From the NCBI GenBank assembly GCA_024277195.1, contig JAJRVS010000015.1, forward strand, positions 1-64,000: 64,000 nucleotides of DNA, read 5' to 3'. Below are positions 25,935-34,053 of the stretch, one piece after another; position 1 is the stretch's first letter; each line of letters begins with the position of its first letter. The DNA is from Verrucomicrobiota bacterium. GTDB lineage: Bacteria; Verrucomicrobiota; Verrucomicrobiia; Verrucomicrobiales; DEV007. The position numbers were made by a program, and so were the translations under genes. Below the pieces are notes generated by a model that did not search any database, was not told the origin of the DNA, and saw nothing but the letters and a program-made list of their open reading frames with translations.

Positions 25935-28307
25935 ATGAAAAAACGAACAAAACACTATTCGTGGATACTCGCCATGATTTCACTTGGCCTTTTTACTGCC
26001 AGTCTGGCACAGGGGGCTGCAGCGAAGAAAAAAGCAGAGAAAAAAATCGATCCGATTCTCGAAAAAGCCCAGAAAGTGGAAAAATCTACCAAGGAAGTAG
26101 AGCGATCGCGTGAGATGGCTCGTTCCGCAACGCGTGAAATTGCGCGTTCAGAACGCAATCGTGCCGAGGATGATCTGCAAAAATGGCAAATAGTGAAGAA
26201 GTCTCTCAAGCAGGCCATTGCCGAAAAGCAACCCGAAACCCGTTTGGCCATATTGCGAAAGGCGGAGAAAGATCGTGAGAAAACGAGGTGGGATACGGCG
26301 GGGCGTTTGATCGCTGATACGATTACAGCAAATGAAAAGTCGAATGAGTTGTTTGGCTCGGAGATCGATCTTCGCGATAAAATGGCGGCAACCCGTATGG
26401 TTGAACTGAGGCTTTTAGAGAACAAAGCGAAAATTTCAGCAAAATGCACGGTCGATCTGACACTGCAGGAGAATAAGGAGAAAGAAGCAAAAGCCCAGGC
26501 TAAGATTGCCGATGCTCTGCAAAGACAAATTTATGCCTTGGAGGCGATCAGGGAAATGGAAATTCGCGAGTGGGCGGCCATCCGCAAAGACACGGCTGAG
26601 GAACTTGTCGAACAGAGTGGTGAGGCTGCCCGGATTGCAAAAGAAATTGCCGCCGTGGACAGTGATCCGGCACACAAAAAACAATTGCAACAATTCATCA
26701 AGCAACAGGAGAAACAAAAGGCTGATGCCGACAAGATTGTCGCTAATGCGATAAAGACGATTGACAGCGCAGTTGCCAAAGTCTACCCCCTGCGCGTTGC
26801 TGCGATGGGTGGCTTGAAGCCTCTGGCTCCGAATAAATGGGACTACGCCAAGGCGCGCCATCTGCTGGTAAGAGCTGGCTTTGGAGGCACTCCCCAGGAA
26901 GTTGAGAAGCTCCGTGCCATGGGGCTTTACAAGGCGGTTGATTATTTGGTGGAGTACTACCGCCAACCTTCGAACGGACCTTCACTTGATCTTACCCCTA
27001 AACTCATGGTTGATCCACTGAAAGGTAAGATGAGAATTCGCGGTAAAGGTAACCGTGCGGTTGGACTGGATCCCCGATCCGTGGAAGCTAACCAGCGTAC
27101 CCAGATCCGCCGCTGGTGGCTGCAGCGTATGGTTGAATCCAATCGTCCGTTACAGGAAAAGCTGGCACTTTTCTGGCACGGGCACTTTGCCAGTCAGGAC
27201 AGCGTGGTACAGAACAGCTACACTATGCTTGGTCAAAACCAGTTCTTCCGCAAACAGGCCGCGGGGAATTTTGGTGCCTTGCTCTACGGCATTGTCCATG
27301 ACCCGGCAATGATCCGCTATCTGGACAATAACAAGAACGCCAAAGGCAAGCCCAACGAGAACCTAGCCCGTGAAATCATGGAACTGTTCTCGATGGGAGT
27401 TGATCAGGGGTACACACAGAAAGACATCGTCGAGGCTGCCCGTGCGCTGACCGGTTACAATTATGACAATGCCACCGGTACCTATCGCTTTCTTTACAAC
27501 CAACATGATACCACTGATAAAACCATTTTTGGCAAAAAGGGGCCGTGGACAGGTGACGATCTGGTGAGGTTGATTTTGGAGAAACCGGAAACCGCACGCT
27601 TCGTCTCTCATAAGCTGTGGGAATATTTCGCCTATGAAGATCCGAGCAAACCCACGACGGAAAGGCTAGCCGCTGTGCTCAGAGATCGTAAGTATGCATT
27701 GGAACCCATGCTGAAAAACCTTTTTCTTTCGGAGGAATTTTACAGTAGCCGCGCCATGGGTAAGCAGATCAAAAGTCCGGTAGAACTGATGGTAGGATTG
27801 CTACGGGATCTGGGAGCAAAACCACTCTCCAGCCCCCAGTTAATCGGAACCCCCTTGCCAAAATCAGACGGTATGCGCATCGTTGTGGAACAACCGCTCA
27901 CCAACTACGAAGCACTCGACACGGCGCTGCAGGAAATGGGCATGCAACTGTTGGAACCGCCGGATGTGAAAGGCTGGCGCTACGGTCGTCCGTGGATCAG
28001 CTCGCAGCGAATGTTTGTCCGCTACAATGCGGTAGCGAGCTTGATCGACGCAGTTGGTAACGAGGGCGTCGACGTAGTGGCGCTGCTTCAGGGCGGGGGG
28101 TGTAAAAACGCATCCGAAGCGGTGGACTATCTGGCCAAGTCTTTTCTGACCTTGCCCCTGGATGCAGAAAAACGCAAAAGCTTGATCACTCATCTCGGCA
28201 AATTGCCACCCTGTGGAGAATGGTCAAAGCAGCGTAACAAAGTTAACCAGAAGCTCCGCTCAATGTTAATGCTGATGCTGTGCGTGCCGGAGCACCAGAT
28301 TTCATAA
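25935..28307 (+). CDS. Exported DUF1800 protein with long N-terminal coiled coil
   Basis: The start at 25935 (MKKRTKHYSWILAMISLGLF) gives a signal peptide. Residues of about 30-285 are almost entirely charged and helical (K, E, R, A, Q rich, few prolines), predicted as long coiled coil. The DUF1800 domain follows from about residue 295 (RHLLVRAGFGGTPQEVEKL) to the end, with the conserved LFWHGHFAS, NENLAREIMELFSMG, LTGY and GWRYGRPWIS segments. DUF1800 proteins are exported, uncharacterised, and almost always encoded next to a DUF1501 gene, as here 44 bases downstream. Total length 790 is well above the usual 450-550 because of the helical extension. Confidence 0.9.
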   Translation: MKKRTKHYSWILAMISLGLFTASLAQGAAAKKKAEKKIDPILEKAQKVEKSTKEVERSREMARSATREIARSERNRAEDDLQKWQIVKKSLKQAIAEKQPETRLAILRKAEKDREKTRWDTAGRLIADTITANEKSNELFGSEIDLRDKMAATRMVELRLLENKAKISAKCTVDLTLQENKEKEAKAQAKIADALQRQIYALEAIREMEIREWAAIRKDTAEELVEQSGEAARIAKEIAAVDSDPAHKKQLQQFIKQQEKQKADADKIVANAIKTIDSAVAKVYPLRVAAMGGLKPLAPNKWDYAKARHLLVRAGFGGTPQEVEKLRAMGLYKAVDYLVEYYRQPSNGPSLDLTPKLMVDPLKGKMRIRGKGNRAVGLDPRSVEANQRTQIRRWWLQRMVESNRPLQEKLALFWHGHFASQDSVVQNSYTMLGQNQFFRKQAAGNFGALLYGIVHDPAMIRYLDNNKNAKGKPNENLAREIMELFSMGVDQGYTQKDIVEAARALTGYNYDNATGTYRFLYNQHDTTDKTIFGKKGPWTGDDLVRLILEKPETARFVSHKLWEYFAYEDPSKPTTERLAAVLRDRKYALEPMLKNLFLSEEFYSSRAMGKQIKSPVELMVGLLRDLGAKPLSSPQLIGTPLPKSDGMRIVVEQPLTNYEALDTALQEMGMQLLEPPDVKGWRYGRPWISSQRMFVRYNAVASLIDAVGNEGVDVVALLQGGGCKNASEAVDYLAKSFLTLPLDAEKRKSLITHLGKLPPCGEWSKQRNKVNQKLRSMLMLMLCVPEHQIS

Positions 28308-28351
28308 CCCGACGAGAAACCCATTCTACCAAACTGAAAAAATAATCCATT

Positions 28352-29617
28352 ATGAAAATCCCCAATATTGTAACTCGGCGCGAGTTTTTAAATCGCGGTT
28401 TAGGAATCGTAGGAGTCGGCGCTACTCTGCCGAATTTCGTTCTGCGCACAGCCATGGCTGGACCACCAGCTGGTTCGGACGACCGCATCGTAGTATCCCT
28501 GCTCCTGACTGGTGGCCCCGATGGTTTGGCGGTCGTGCCACCTTATGCAAACGATGAGTATTACAAGTTGCGCAAGGTATTGGGTATTCCGGCCAAGGAT
28601 GTGCTCAAACTCAACGACGAAGTAGGTTTGCACCCGAGCCTGAAACGCTTCAAAAAAATGCATGATGAGGGCTCACTCGCCGTGGTACTTGGAACTGGTT
28701 ATCCAGGTTTTAACCTCAGTCATTTCAGGGGGCGTGAGGTCTGGGAAGCAGGTGAAAAAGGTGTTCGAACCGGTAAACCGGGCGCCACCGGCTGGTTGGG
28801 ACGTTTTGTGGATTACTCCTGCAAAGACACCTCCCCAACGCGAAATATCGCTGTGGGCCCCGGTGGTCTGCCTCTGGGACTCACTGGGATGGAACATCCC
28901 GGCATAGGCTTTGTGAACCCTGACTCATTCCGTTTCAACGGCAGCCATAATGATCGCGAGAAGACGCTCTATGCCAAGCTTAACCAGATGCAGAAGGGAA
29001 TGAAAAAAGATCCCAAGATGGATCTCCAGTTCGTCACTCAAACGGCAGTCAATGCAAACTCCGCCAGTGGAGAGCTTGGCGAATTGGCCAGCAACTATAA
29101 AACACCGATTGAGTATCCGGATACTCAATTCGGCAACTCGGTGAAGACTATTGCCGCTTTCATCAATGGTGGACTCGATGCACGTGCCTTTTATGCTGCG
29201 CAGGGAATAGCCGTTTTTGGTGGTTATGATACTCACGCCGACCAACCACGCCGACTCTCACAGTTGCTGGACGAACTCGACAACACCGTGGGGGCTTTTT
29301 ACGAAGACCTCGCCCGCGGAGGAAATGCGGATCGAGTACTAACATACACTTACAGTGAGTTCGGTCGCCGCGCCGCGGAGAACTACAGCGGGGGAACCGA
29401 TCACGGCCAGGCGCAACCGATGTTTATCATGGGGCCCGGTGTAAAGGCCGGCGTCCATGGCACGCAACCGAGCCTCACCGACCTTGACAAAACCGGCAAT
29501 CTGAAATCCTCAGTGGATTTCCGCAATGTTTATGCCGGCATCCTGGAGAAATGGTTGAAAATACCTACTGAGAAAATATTGAGCAAAAAATTTCCACAAG
29601 TGGACATCATTGCCTGA
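28352..29617 (+). CDS. DUF1501 domain-containing protein paired with DUF1800
   Basis: The 421-residue protein has a Tat signal (TRREFLNRGLGIVGVGATLP) and the DUF1501 blocks LLLTGGPDGLAVVPPY, YPGFNLSHFRGREVWE, GGYDTHADQ, YSEFGRRAAENYSGGTDHG. The sulfatase/phosphatase-like fold is known for the family; activity is not. Together with the preceding gene it forms the typical DUF1800-DUF1501 operon. Bases 29618-29903 downstream contain only unconserved short frames on both strands. Confidence 0.92.
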   Translation: MKIPNIVTRREFLNRGLGIVGVGATLPNFVLRTAMAGPPAGSDDRIVVSLLLTGGPDGLAVVPPYANDEYYKLRKVLGIPAKDVLKLNDEVGLHPSLKRFKKMHDEGSLAVVLGTGYPGFNLSHFRGREVWEAGEKGVRTGKPGATGWLGRFVDYSCKDTSPTRNIAVGPGGLPLGLTGMEHPGIGFVNPDSFRFNGSHNDREKTLYAKLNQMQKGMKKDPKMDLQFVTQTAVNANSASGELGELASNYKTPIEYPDTQFGNSVKTIAAFINGGLDARAFYAAQGIAVFGGYDTHADQPRRLSQLLDELDNTVGAFYEDLARGGNADRVLTYTYSEFGRRAAENYSGGTDHGQAQPMFIMGPGVKAGVHGTQPSLTDLDKTGNLKSSVDFRNVYAGILEKWLKIPTEKILSKKFPQVDIIA

Positions 29618-29903
29618 TGAAAAACATCAAAAGGCAGGTTGAATTTTCTGCATCTTTCTCAAAATACAGCATCTAATTAGCTCCCATGTCTTCCGCTGAA
29701 GTCATGGGGTTAATTCTATTTAAGACGAGCCTGCTTTCACCTTCTTCAGCAAATTTGCAGGTTATTTTGCTCAAATTGGCGCCCATTTTTGAGGCTGTTA
29801 GTATTCGCAGCATATTACAGGACGATTCTCCCAGTATTGACGCTGCGATCCTTGTCACTTATATTTTGGCGTTTAATCCAACTGCTTCCATTTTACAGCA
29901 ATC

Positions 29904-31415
29904 ATGAAAATCGTCTCCCCCATTCAACTTTTCGTTTTTCTTTTGCTCACCTCGTTTAGCAATCTTCACGCCGTCGATAAAACAAAAAAGCTCAACGTGC
30001 TTTTCATAGCTGCAGACGACCTGCGTCCGCAACTTAATTGTTATGGACACAGTGAGATGATCACGCCGAACATCGACGCGCTCGCTGCCCGCGGCATGGT
30101 GTTCGAACGCGCTTATTGCCAAGCGGCGGTCTGCCGTGCCAGTCGGGCTTCCCTGCTCACCGGCCTTCGGCCGGATAGCACCGAGATCTGGTCGAACGGA
30201 TCCCGTCACAAACATTTTCGCGATCACTTGACCGACGTTGTCACTCTTCCCGAACAATTTAAAAATCATGGTTATCGTTCCCAGGCTTTTGGCAAACTCT
30301 ACCACGGAGCTTTTGCTGTGCGTAATAAATGGAATGATCCCAAGTCATGGTCTGATCCTGCCTGGTTAAATGAACCACGTTATTATTACTCCGAAGAGGG
30401 CATTAGGGTTGCCCGTGGCGTTTTTGCTAGAAAAACAAAAGCCAAAGGTGACAAAATCGATGACTGGGTAAACCACTTCGTGCTCGGCCTGTCCCACGAA
30501 GCCCCCGATGTAGCGGATGATGTTCTGCAAGATGGGCAAATTGCTCTCCAAGGCATTGCCGCTCTGCGCAAACTCAAGGACGAACCTTTTTTTCTTGCTC
30601 TCGGATTTCTCAAACCGCATCTGCCTTTCATCGCGCCAAAAAAATACTGGGATATGTATCCACCGAAAAAGGTCCGGGTGGCCACGAATCGTGAAGCTCC
30701 TAAAGATGCCCCGAAATTTGCATCTACCAATTGGGGGCACCCCCGGACTTACACAGATTTTCCAGGTAAGGGAGAACCTTCCGATGAACTCGTTCTCGAA
30801 CTCACTCGTGGTTACGCGGCATGTGTCACCTATGTTGATGCCCAGGTCGGTCGTGTTCTAGACGAACTTGATCGTTTGGGGCTCCGGGATAGCACGATTG
30901 TCGTTCTCTGGGGTGACCATGGCTGGCATCTCGGCGAAAATCACATTTGGGGTAAAGCTACCAATTTTGAGCTCTCAGCCCACGCACCCCTCATTGTGAG
31001 TGATCCCCGAATGAAAGCTGCTGGCCAGAAAACCCCGGCTCTGGTGGAGTTTGTCGACATTTATCCGACTCTGTGTGAACTTGCCGACCTGCCTCTTCCC
31101 GATTTTCTTGAAGGAACAAGTTTTGCTCCCTTGCTCGACAAGCCCACTCAAGAATGGAAGAGCGCCGCCTTCAGCCAATACCCCAATCAATCCCACATGG
31201 GGCGCTCAATTCGCACCGACCGCTACCGCTTCACTCGCTGGACCAAAACCGGAAAGCCTGAGAGGGTCGGAGGGCTGGAGCTTTATGATCACAAAACCGA
31301 TCCTCAGGAGAATGTTAACATCGCCAACTTACCGGAAAATGCAGAGTTGGTAAAAAAGCTGACGGAAAAGCTAAGATCAGGGTGGCGGGCAGCTTTGCCA
31401 CCTAAGAGCAAGTGA
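29904..31415 (+). CDS. Secreted sulfatase (iduronate-2-sulfatase-like)
   Basis: 503-residue type I sulfatase with a signal peptide (about residues 1-24). It has FIAADDLRPQLNCYG, a formylglycine site CRASR at Cys77 (alanine in place of proline, still within C-x-P/A-x-R), the GKLYHG segment, GFLKPHLPFIAPKKYWD and WGDHGWHLGE. This block order is characteristic of iduronate-2-sulfatase-like enzymes. The likely role is periplasmic desulfation of uronic-acid-containing sulfated glycans, but substrate assignment from sequence is unsafe. It stands alone on its strand after the DUF1800/DUF1501 pair. Confidence 0.93.
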   Translation: MKIVSPIQLFVFLLLTSFSNLHAVDKTKKLNVLFIAADDLRPQLNCYGHSEMITPNIDALAARGMVFERAYCQAAVCRASRASLLTGLRPDSTEIWSNGSRHKHFRDHLTDVVTLPEQFKNHGYRSQAFGKLYHGAFAVRNKWNDPKSWSDPAWLNEPRYYYSEEGIRVARGVFARKTKAKGDKIDDWVNHFVLGLSHEAPDVADDVLQDGQIALQGIAALRKLKDEPFFLALGFLKPHLPFIAPKKYWDMYPPKKVRVATNREAPKDAPKFASTNWGHPRTYTDFPGKGEPSDELVLELTRGYAACVTYVDAQVGRVLDELDRLGLRDSTIVVLWGDHGWHLGENHIWGKATNFELSAHAPLIVSDPRMKAAGQKTPALVEFVDIYPTLCELADLPLPDFLEGTSFAPLLDKPTQEWKSAAFSQYPNQSHMGRSIRTDRYRFTRWTKTGKPERVGGLELYDHKTDPQENVNIANLPENAELVKKLTEKLRSGWRAALPPKSK

Positions 31416-31489
31416 TTCAAATGGGATTACAAATCATTCTCACGGGTGTTGGGCCATCTACACAACAATTTCAATAAACACTTCTGGAA

Positions 31490-31915
31490 ATGGGTATTCT
31501 TAAAAAACTAAAATACTTCTTCAGCGGTCAACCGCCAAAATGGTCAACTTCTGAAATGATCAAGTCGTTAAGCCATGATGAAATTGGTGTGGAACTTGCG
31601 ACAGCTGTAGCCAAAGAGCTTAAAAATGGCAAGCAGCTTTATTATGCTCATCCTGATTACTGTGGACATGGATTGGTATATAAAGACGAAAAATACTGCA
31701 TTGTTTTTGTTCAAGATGGTTGCATCGACTATGCTTATGTCATTATCGATTTTGATAGTCCTGATGAATTTATTGCCTATTTAAGTAAGCAATGTGATTT
31801 TTCTTTAGCTGGGGCCCAATCCTCAGTTCCAGAACTTCATGTCACCGATTTATTTTCACTCAACAATCAAAGATTAAGCAAAAAAAGATTAATTGAATTT
31901 TGCCAATTCAGATAA
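31490..31915 (+). CDS. Hypothetical cytoplasmic protein
   Basis: 141 residues, no signal or membrane segment, not recognised. It is AT-rich compared with the catabolic genes around it, with codon use typical of a recently acquired gene. It contains a GHGLVYKDEKYCIVFVQDG beta-rich centre and an acidic FDSPDEFIAYL helix, a pattern reminiscent of small immunity-type or SMI1-like proteins, but the resemblance is weak and no toxin gene is adjacent. GGAA lies six bases before the ATG. It is followed by copy F of the dispersed repeat. Confidence 0.6.
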   Translation: MGILKKLKYFFSGQPPKWSTSEMIKSLSHDEIGVELATAVAKELKNGKQLYYAHPDYCGHGLVYKDEKYCIVFVQDGCIDYAYVIIDFDSPDEFIAYLSKQCDFSLAGAQSSVPELHVTDLFSLNNQRLSKKRLIEFCQFR

Positions 31916-31929
31916 ATAGCAATAGGTCA

Positions 31930-32032
31930 TTTTTTGCTCCTCTCCAACTCAAGTTTGGAAATGAAACTTTATTCGCCGAGGCTACGGCGGGCAAGAGGGC
32001 AGGGTGAGTGAAAAAAATCCTAGCAGTAACTC
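31930..32032. repeat. Dispersed intergenic repeat, copy F
   Basis: Related to copy E (32540-32655) in the 3' part: GGGCAAGAGGGCAGGG/GACCAAGAGGGCGGGG, then GTGAAAAAA and TCCTAGCAGT. The terminal CTAGCAGT is shared with copy C. The 5' part is distinct and contains CGAGGCTACGGCGGGCAAGA. Confidence 0.55.
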
Positions 32033-32121
32033 CTTTTGTCTTGTATGCCAAAAATCGCACCGCGTTTTAGATCGCATACAGAGTTGTCGACAAGCTCTGA
32101 AATCAGCTAAACGGTAACAGC

Positions 32122-32391
32122 TTATTTATTAGGAGTAGAAGCTAAGAAGAGCCGGTGCTCGACAAGCAAGGCGTTCAGCGCTACGGCATCTTTAGCTTGG
32201 GCGGCCTGGCGCAGCTGATAAACCACTTCGGGTGCAGGGATGCGGCCAGGAAAAGAAATAGCTCCAGTAGAACTGAGCATTATCGGTGCAGGTCGAAGAG
32301 GAGCTGCATCATGCTGCATCCCCATCTTTCCGATGAAAGCCATCGAAATTATGGTAGTTATGGCTACAAGAGTAAATAGTAGTTTAAACAT
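32122..32391 (-). CDS. Small exported or membrane-anchored hypothetical protein
   Basis: 89 residues with an N-terminal hydrophobic helix (LLFTLVAITTIISMAFI) that could be a signal anchor, then a soluble tail ending in an Ala/Leu-rich amphipathic helix (VYQLRQAAQAKDAVALNALL). No family is recognised. The ATG at 32391 has an AT-rich upstream region containing an eight-base inverted repeat (TCTACCAA at 32409, TTGGTAGA at 32449) that could be an operator. Confidence 0.5.
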   Translation of the reverse strand: MFKLLFTLVAITTIISMAFIGKMGMQHDAAPLRPAPIMLSSTGAISFPGRIPAPEVVYQLRQAAQAKDAVALNALLVEHRLFLASTPNK

Positions 32392-32539
32392 ACAAACAAA
32401 TATTAATTTCTACCAAAGTTTAACAATCAATTATCAACTTTTAAGCAGTTGGTAGATCAAAAGCAATAAAAAAATAAGGTTTTTTTAAATAAAATTAGAA
32501 ATTTAGGGGCTTTTGCGTGCCATCGGGGCAGCCTTGTGG

Positions 32540-32655
32540 GCTAATGTTTTTAGTGATGCTAACGACTGTTGCTTGCCTCCGCAACCTCAGGAAACCTCCT
32601 TCACAGAGGTTAGGGAGACCAAGAGGGCGGGGAGGTGAAAAAACAAACTCCTAGC
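32540..32655. repeat. Dispersed intergenic repeat, copy E
   Basis: Copy E shares its 3' half with copy F and the CTAGCAGT terminus with copy C. It includes ACCTCC...GGAGGT-like arms (CTCCTTCACAGAGGTTAGGGAG). It lies just beyond the 3' end of the esterase gene. Confidence 0.5.
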
Positions 32656-32661
32656 AGTCAG

Positions 32662-33573
32662 TCATTTTTTCTTTTTGCCAGTGGAGGCTGCGTTGAGTTG
32701 TTGCTCGGTGGGCTGGCCTTTCAGATAGCCGATTGTCACGAAAAAGGCGTCGGTTTTGCGCAGGATATCGAGGAAGATCTCACTGCCGCCTTTGCCTTCG
32801 TTGAAAAATCCGTGGGGTTGATCCTGATAGAGATGCAGTTCGGATTTGATGCCAAGCGCTTGCATCGTGGCTTTGAATTTTTTCGCGGTGGTTACGGGGA
32901 TCAATTTGTCCTTGGTGCCGAGGAAAACAATCGTTGGTGGAGAGCTTTTGTCGAGGTTGTGCAGCGGGGATATTTCTTTCCAGTAGTCCTTGACCCGACT
33001 GTTGCCGTATCCTTGGGGTCCGTTGTCATAGACAGGATTGTAGAGCGCCAGGGCATTGGCTTTTGAACTGACGGTCGAGTCTCCGGCGTCATCATCGAGT
33101 CCTTTGACGATGCCAGTGGCAGCGGCGACGTGTCCGCCTGCAGATCCTCCTCCGGCAGCGATGCGGTTCGGGTCGATGCCGAGTTGCTTGGCATGTTCAC
33201 GCACCCAGCGCAGTGCTGATTTTCCATCGGCGACACATTCCCTGGGGGTGGTTTTTTGCCGACTGGCGACACGGTAGTCGGCAAGGATGGCGACCATGCC
33301 ACGCGAGGCGAGGTAAGCGGCGTGCTGTTTGAATTGCCCGGTGCTGCCTCCGTTCCATCCACCGCCAAAGAAAAAGACGATAGCGGCACGTTTGTCCTTG
33401 GCCGGGTCATGGCCTTGGGGATTAAAAATGTAGAGGTAGAGATCATCGCCGGAGGCGTGTTTGTAAATCTCGGCTGTGGCACCCGGGTAATTGGCTTTAG
33501 TCGTTTTGGCTCCAGCGGGCAGAGTGGAGACCAGTAGGCAGATAGAGGTGATGGTAGCTAGGAGGCGGGTCAT
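32662..33573 (-). CDS. Exported alpha/beta hydrolase (acetyl-esterase type)
   Basis: 303-residue serine hydrolase with a signal peptide (about residues 1-22). The oxyanion segment is FFFGGGWNGGS, the nucleophile is Ser144 in GGGSAGGHVA, and a late Asp/His pair sits in GTKDKLIPV and QPHGFFNEG. The pattern resembles the BD-FAE/acetyl xylan esterase-like group, so removal of acetyl groups from polysaccharide or sialic acid is a plausible role. It is the last gene of the minus-strand operon with the oxidoreductase, PVC haem protein and broken glycoside hydrolase. A remnant of a paralogue survives at 25326-25480. Confidence 0.88.
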   Translation of the reverse strand: MTRLLATITSICLLVSTLPAGAKTTKANYPGATAEIYKHASGDDLYLYIFNPQGHDPAKDKRAAIVFFFGGGWNGGSTGQFKQHAAYLASRGMVAILADYRVASRQKTTPRECVADGKSALRWVREHAKQLGIDPNRIAAGGGSAGGHVAAATGIVKGLDDDAGDSTVSSKANALALYNPVYDNGPQGYGNSRVKDYWKEISPLHNLDKSSPPTIVFLGTKDKLIPVTTAKKFKATMQALGIKSELHLYQDQPHGFFNEGKGGSEIFLDILRKTDAFFVTIGYLKGQPTEQQLNAASTGKKKK

Positions 33574-33600
33574 GGTGTTTTTTATTAGAGTCTGGGAAGT

Positions 33601-34053
33601 TTAGTCACTGTTCAGTGAGGATGCTAGATTGATTTTTGCAATATGTTGATCCATGGCTTGCAGGTAGTCGGTGTTCACCGAAATGTCTTTTTTGCCCAAG
33701 TAAACTGGAGCGGACAAGGTCTTGCTGCCCCCGCGCCACTGGGTGCTGACAAACTGGATGGCAGTGAAATCCTGTTTTTTGTGGGTGAGCAGATAACGCT
33801 GCCAATCATCGTCCTTAGCCCGTAATACGCCATTCCATGCGGTGTCAGCCAGCCAGAAAAAAGGGCTGCCATCGGGATTGGCCAGATAGGTTTGGGCGGG
33901 AGATATTTTTAGTGGGCCGGAGAGTGAGTTGGTATTTTTTTCTTCATCACGGCATTCGAAGCTTCCCGCTTTGTTGTGCAGTCCTGTGTCGCTGGCAGGG
34001 TGGCAGGAAGATTGCCAAGTCCATTTGCCGCAGGAACTAAAGGGGTCGCTCAC
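33601..34053 (-). pseudogene. Internal fragment of a DUF5060/DUF4038 glycoside hydrolase
   Basis: The 150-residue frame contains the end of a DUF5060-like region (GKWTWQSSCHPASDTGLHNK) and the start of a DUF4038 barrel (GPLKIS..., SPFFWLADTAWNG, YLLTHKKQDFTAIQFV, DYLQAMDQHIAKIN) and then stops. Intact family members are several hundred residues longer with a signal peptide and the catalytic acids in the missing part. Both ends are therefore lost. The ATG overlaps the stop of the preceding PVC gene (ATGA), so translation may still occur, but the product cannot be a complete enzyme. Confidence 0.75.

Noticed and set aside
29673-29907. Short frames on both strands before the iduronate-sulfatase-like gene
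   Set aside because: Neither has a ribosome binding site, signal peptide or recognisable motif; treated as non-coding intergenic DNA.
31490-31915. Possible immunity protein of a toxin system
   Set aside because: The size and AT-rich composition fit loosely, but no toxin gene lies nearby and no motif supports it.
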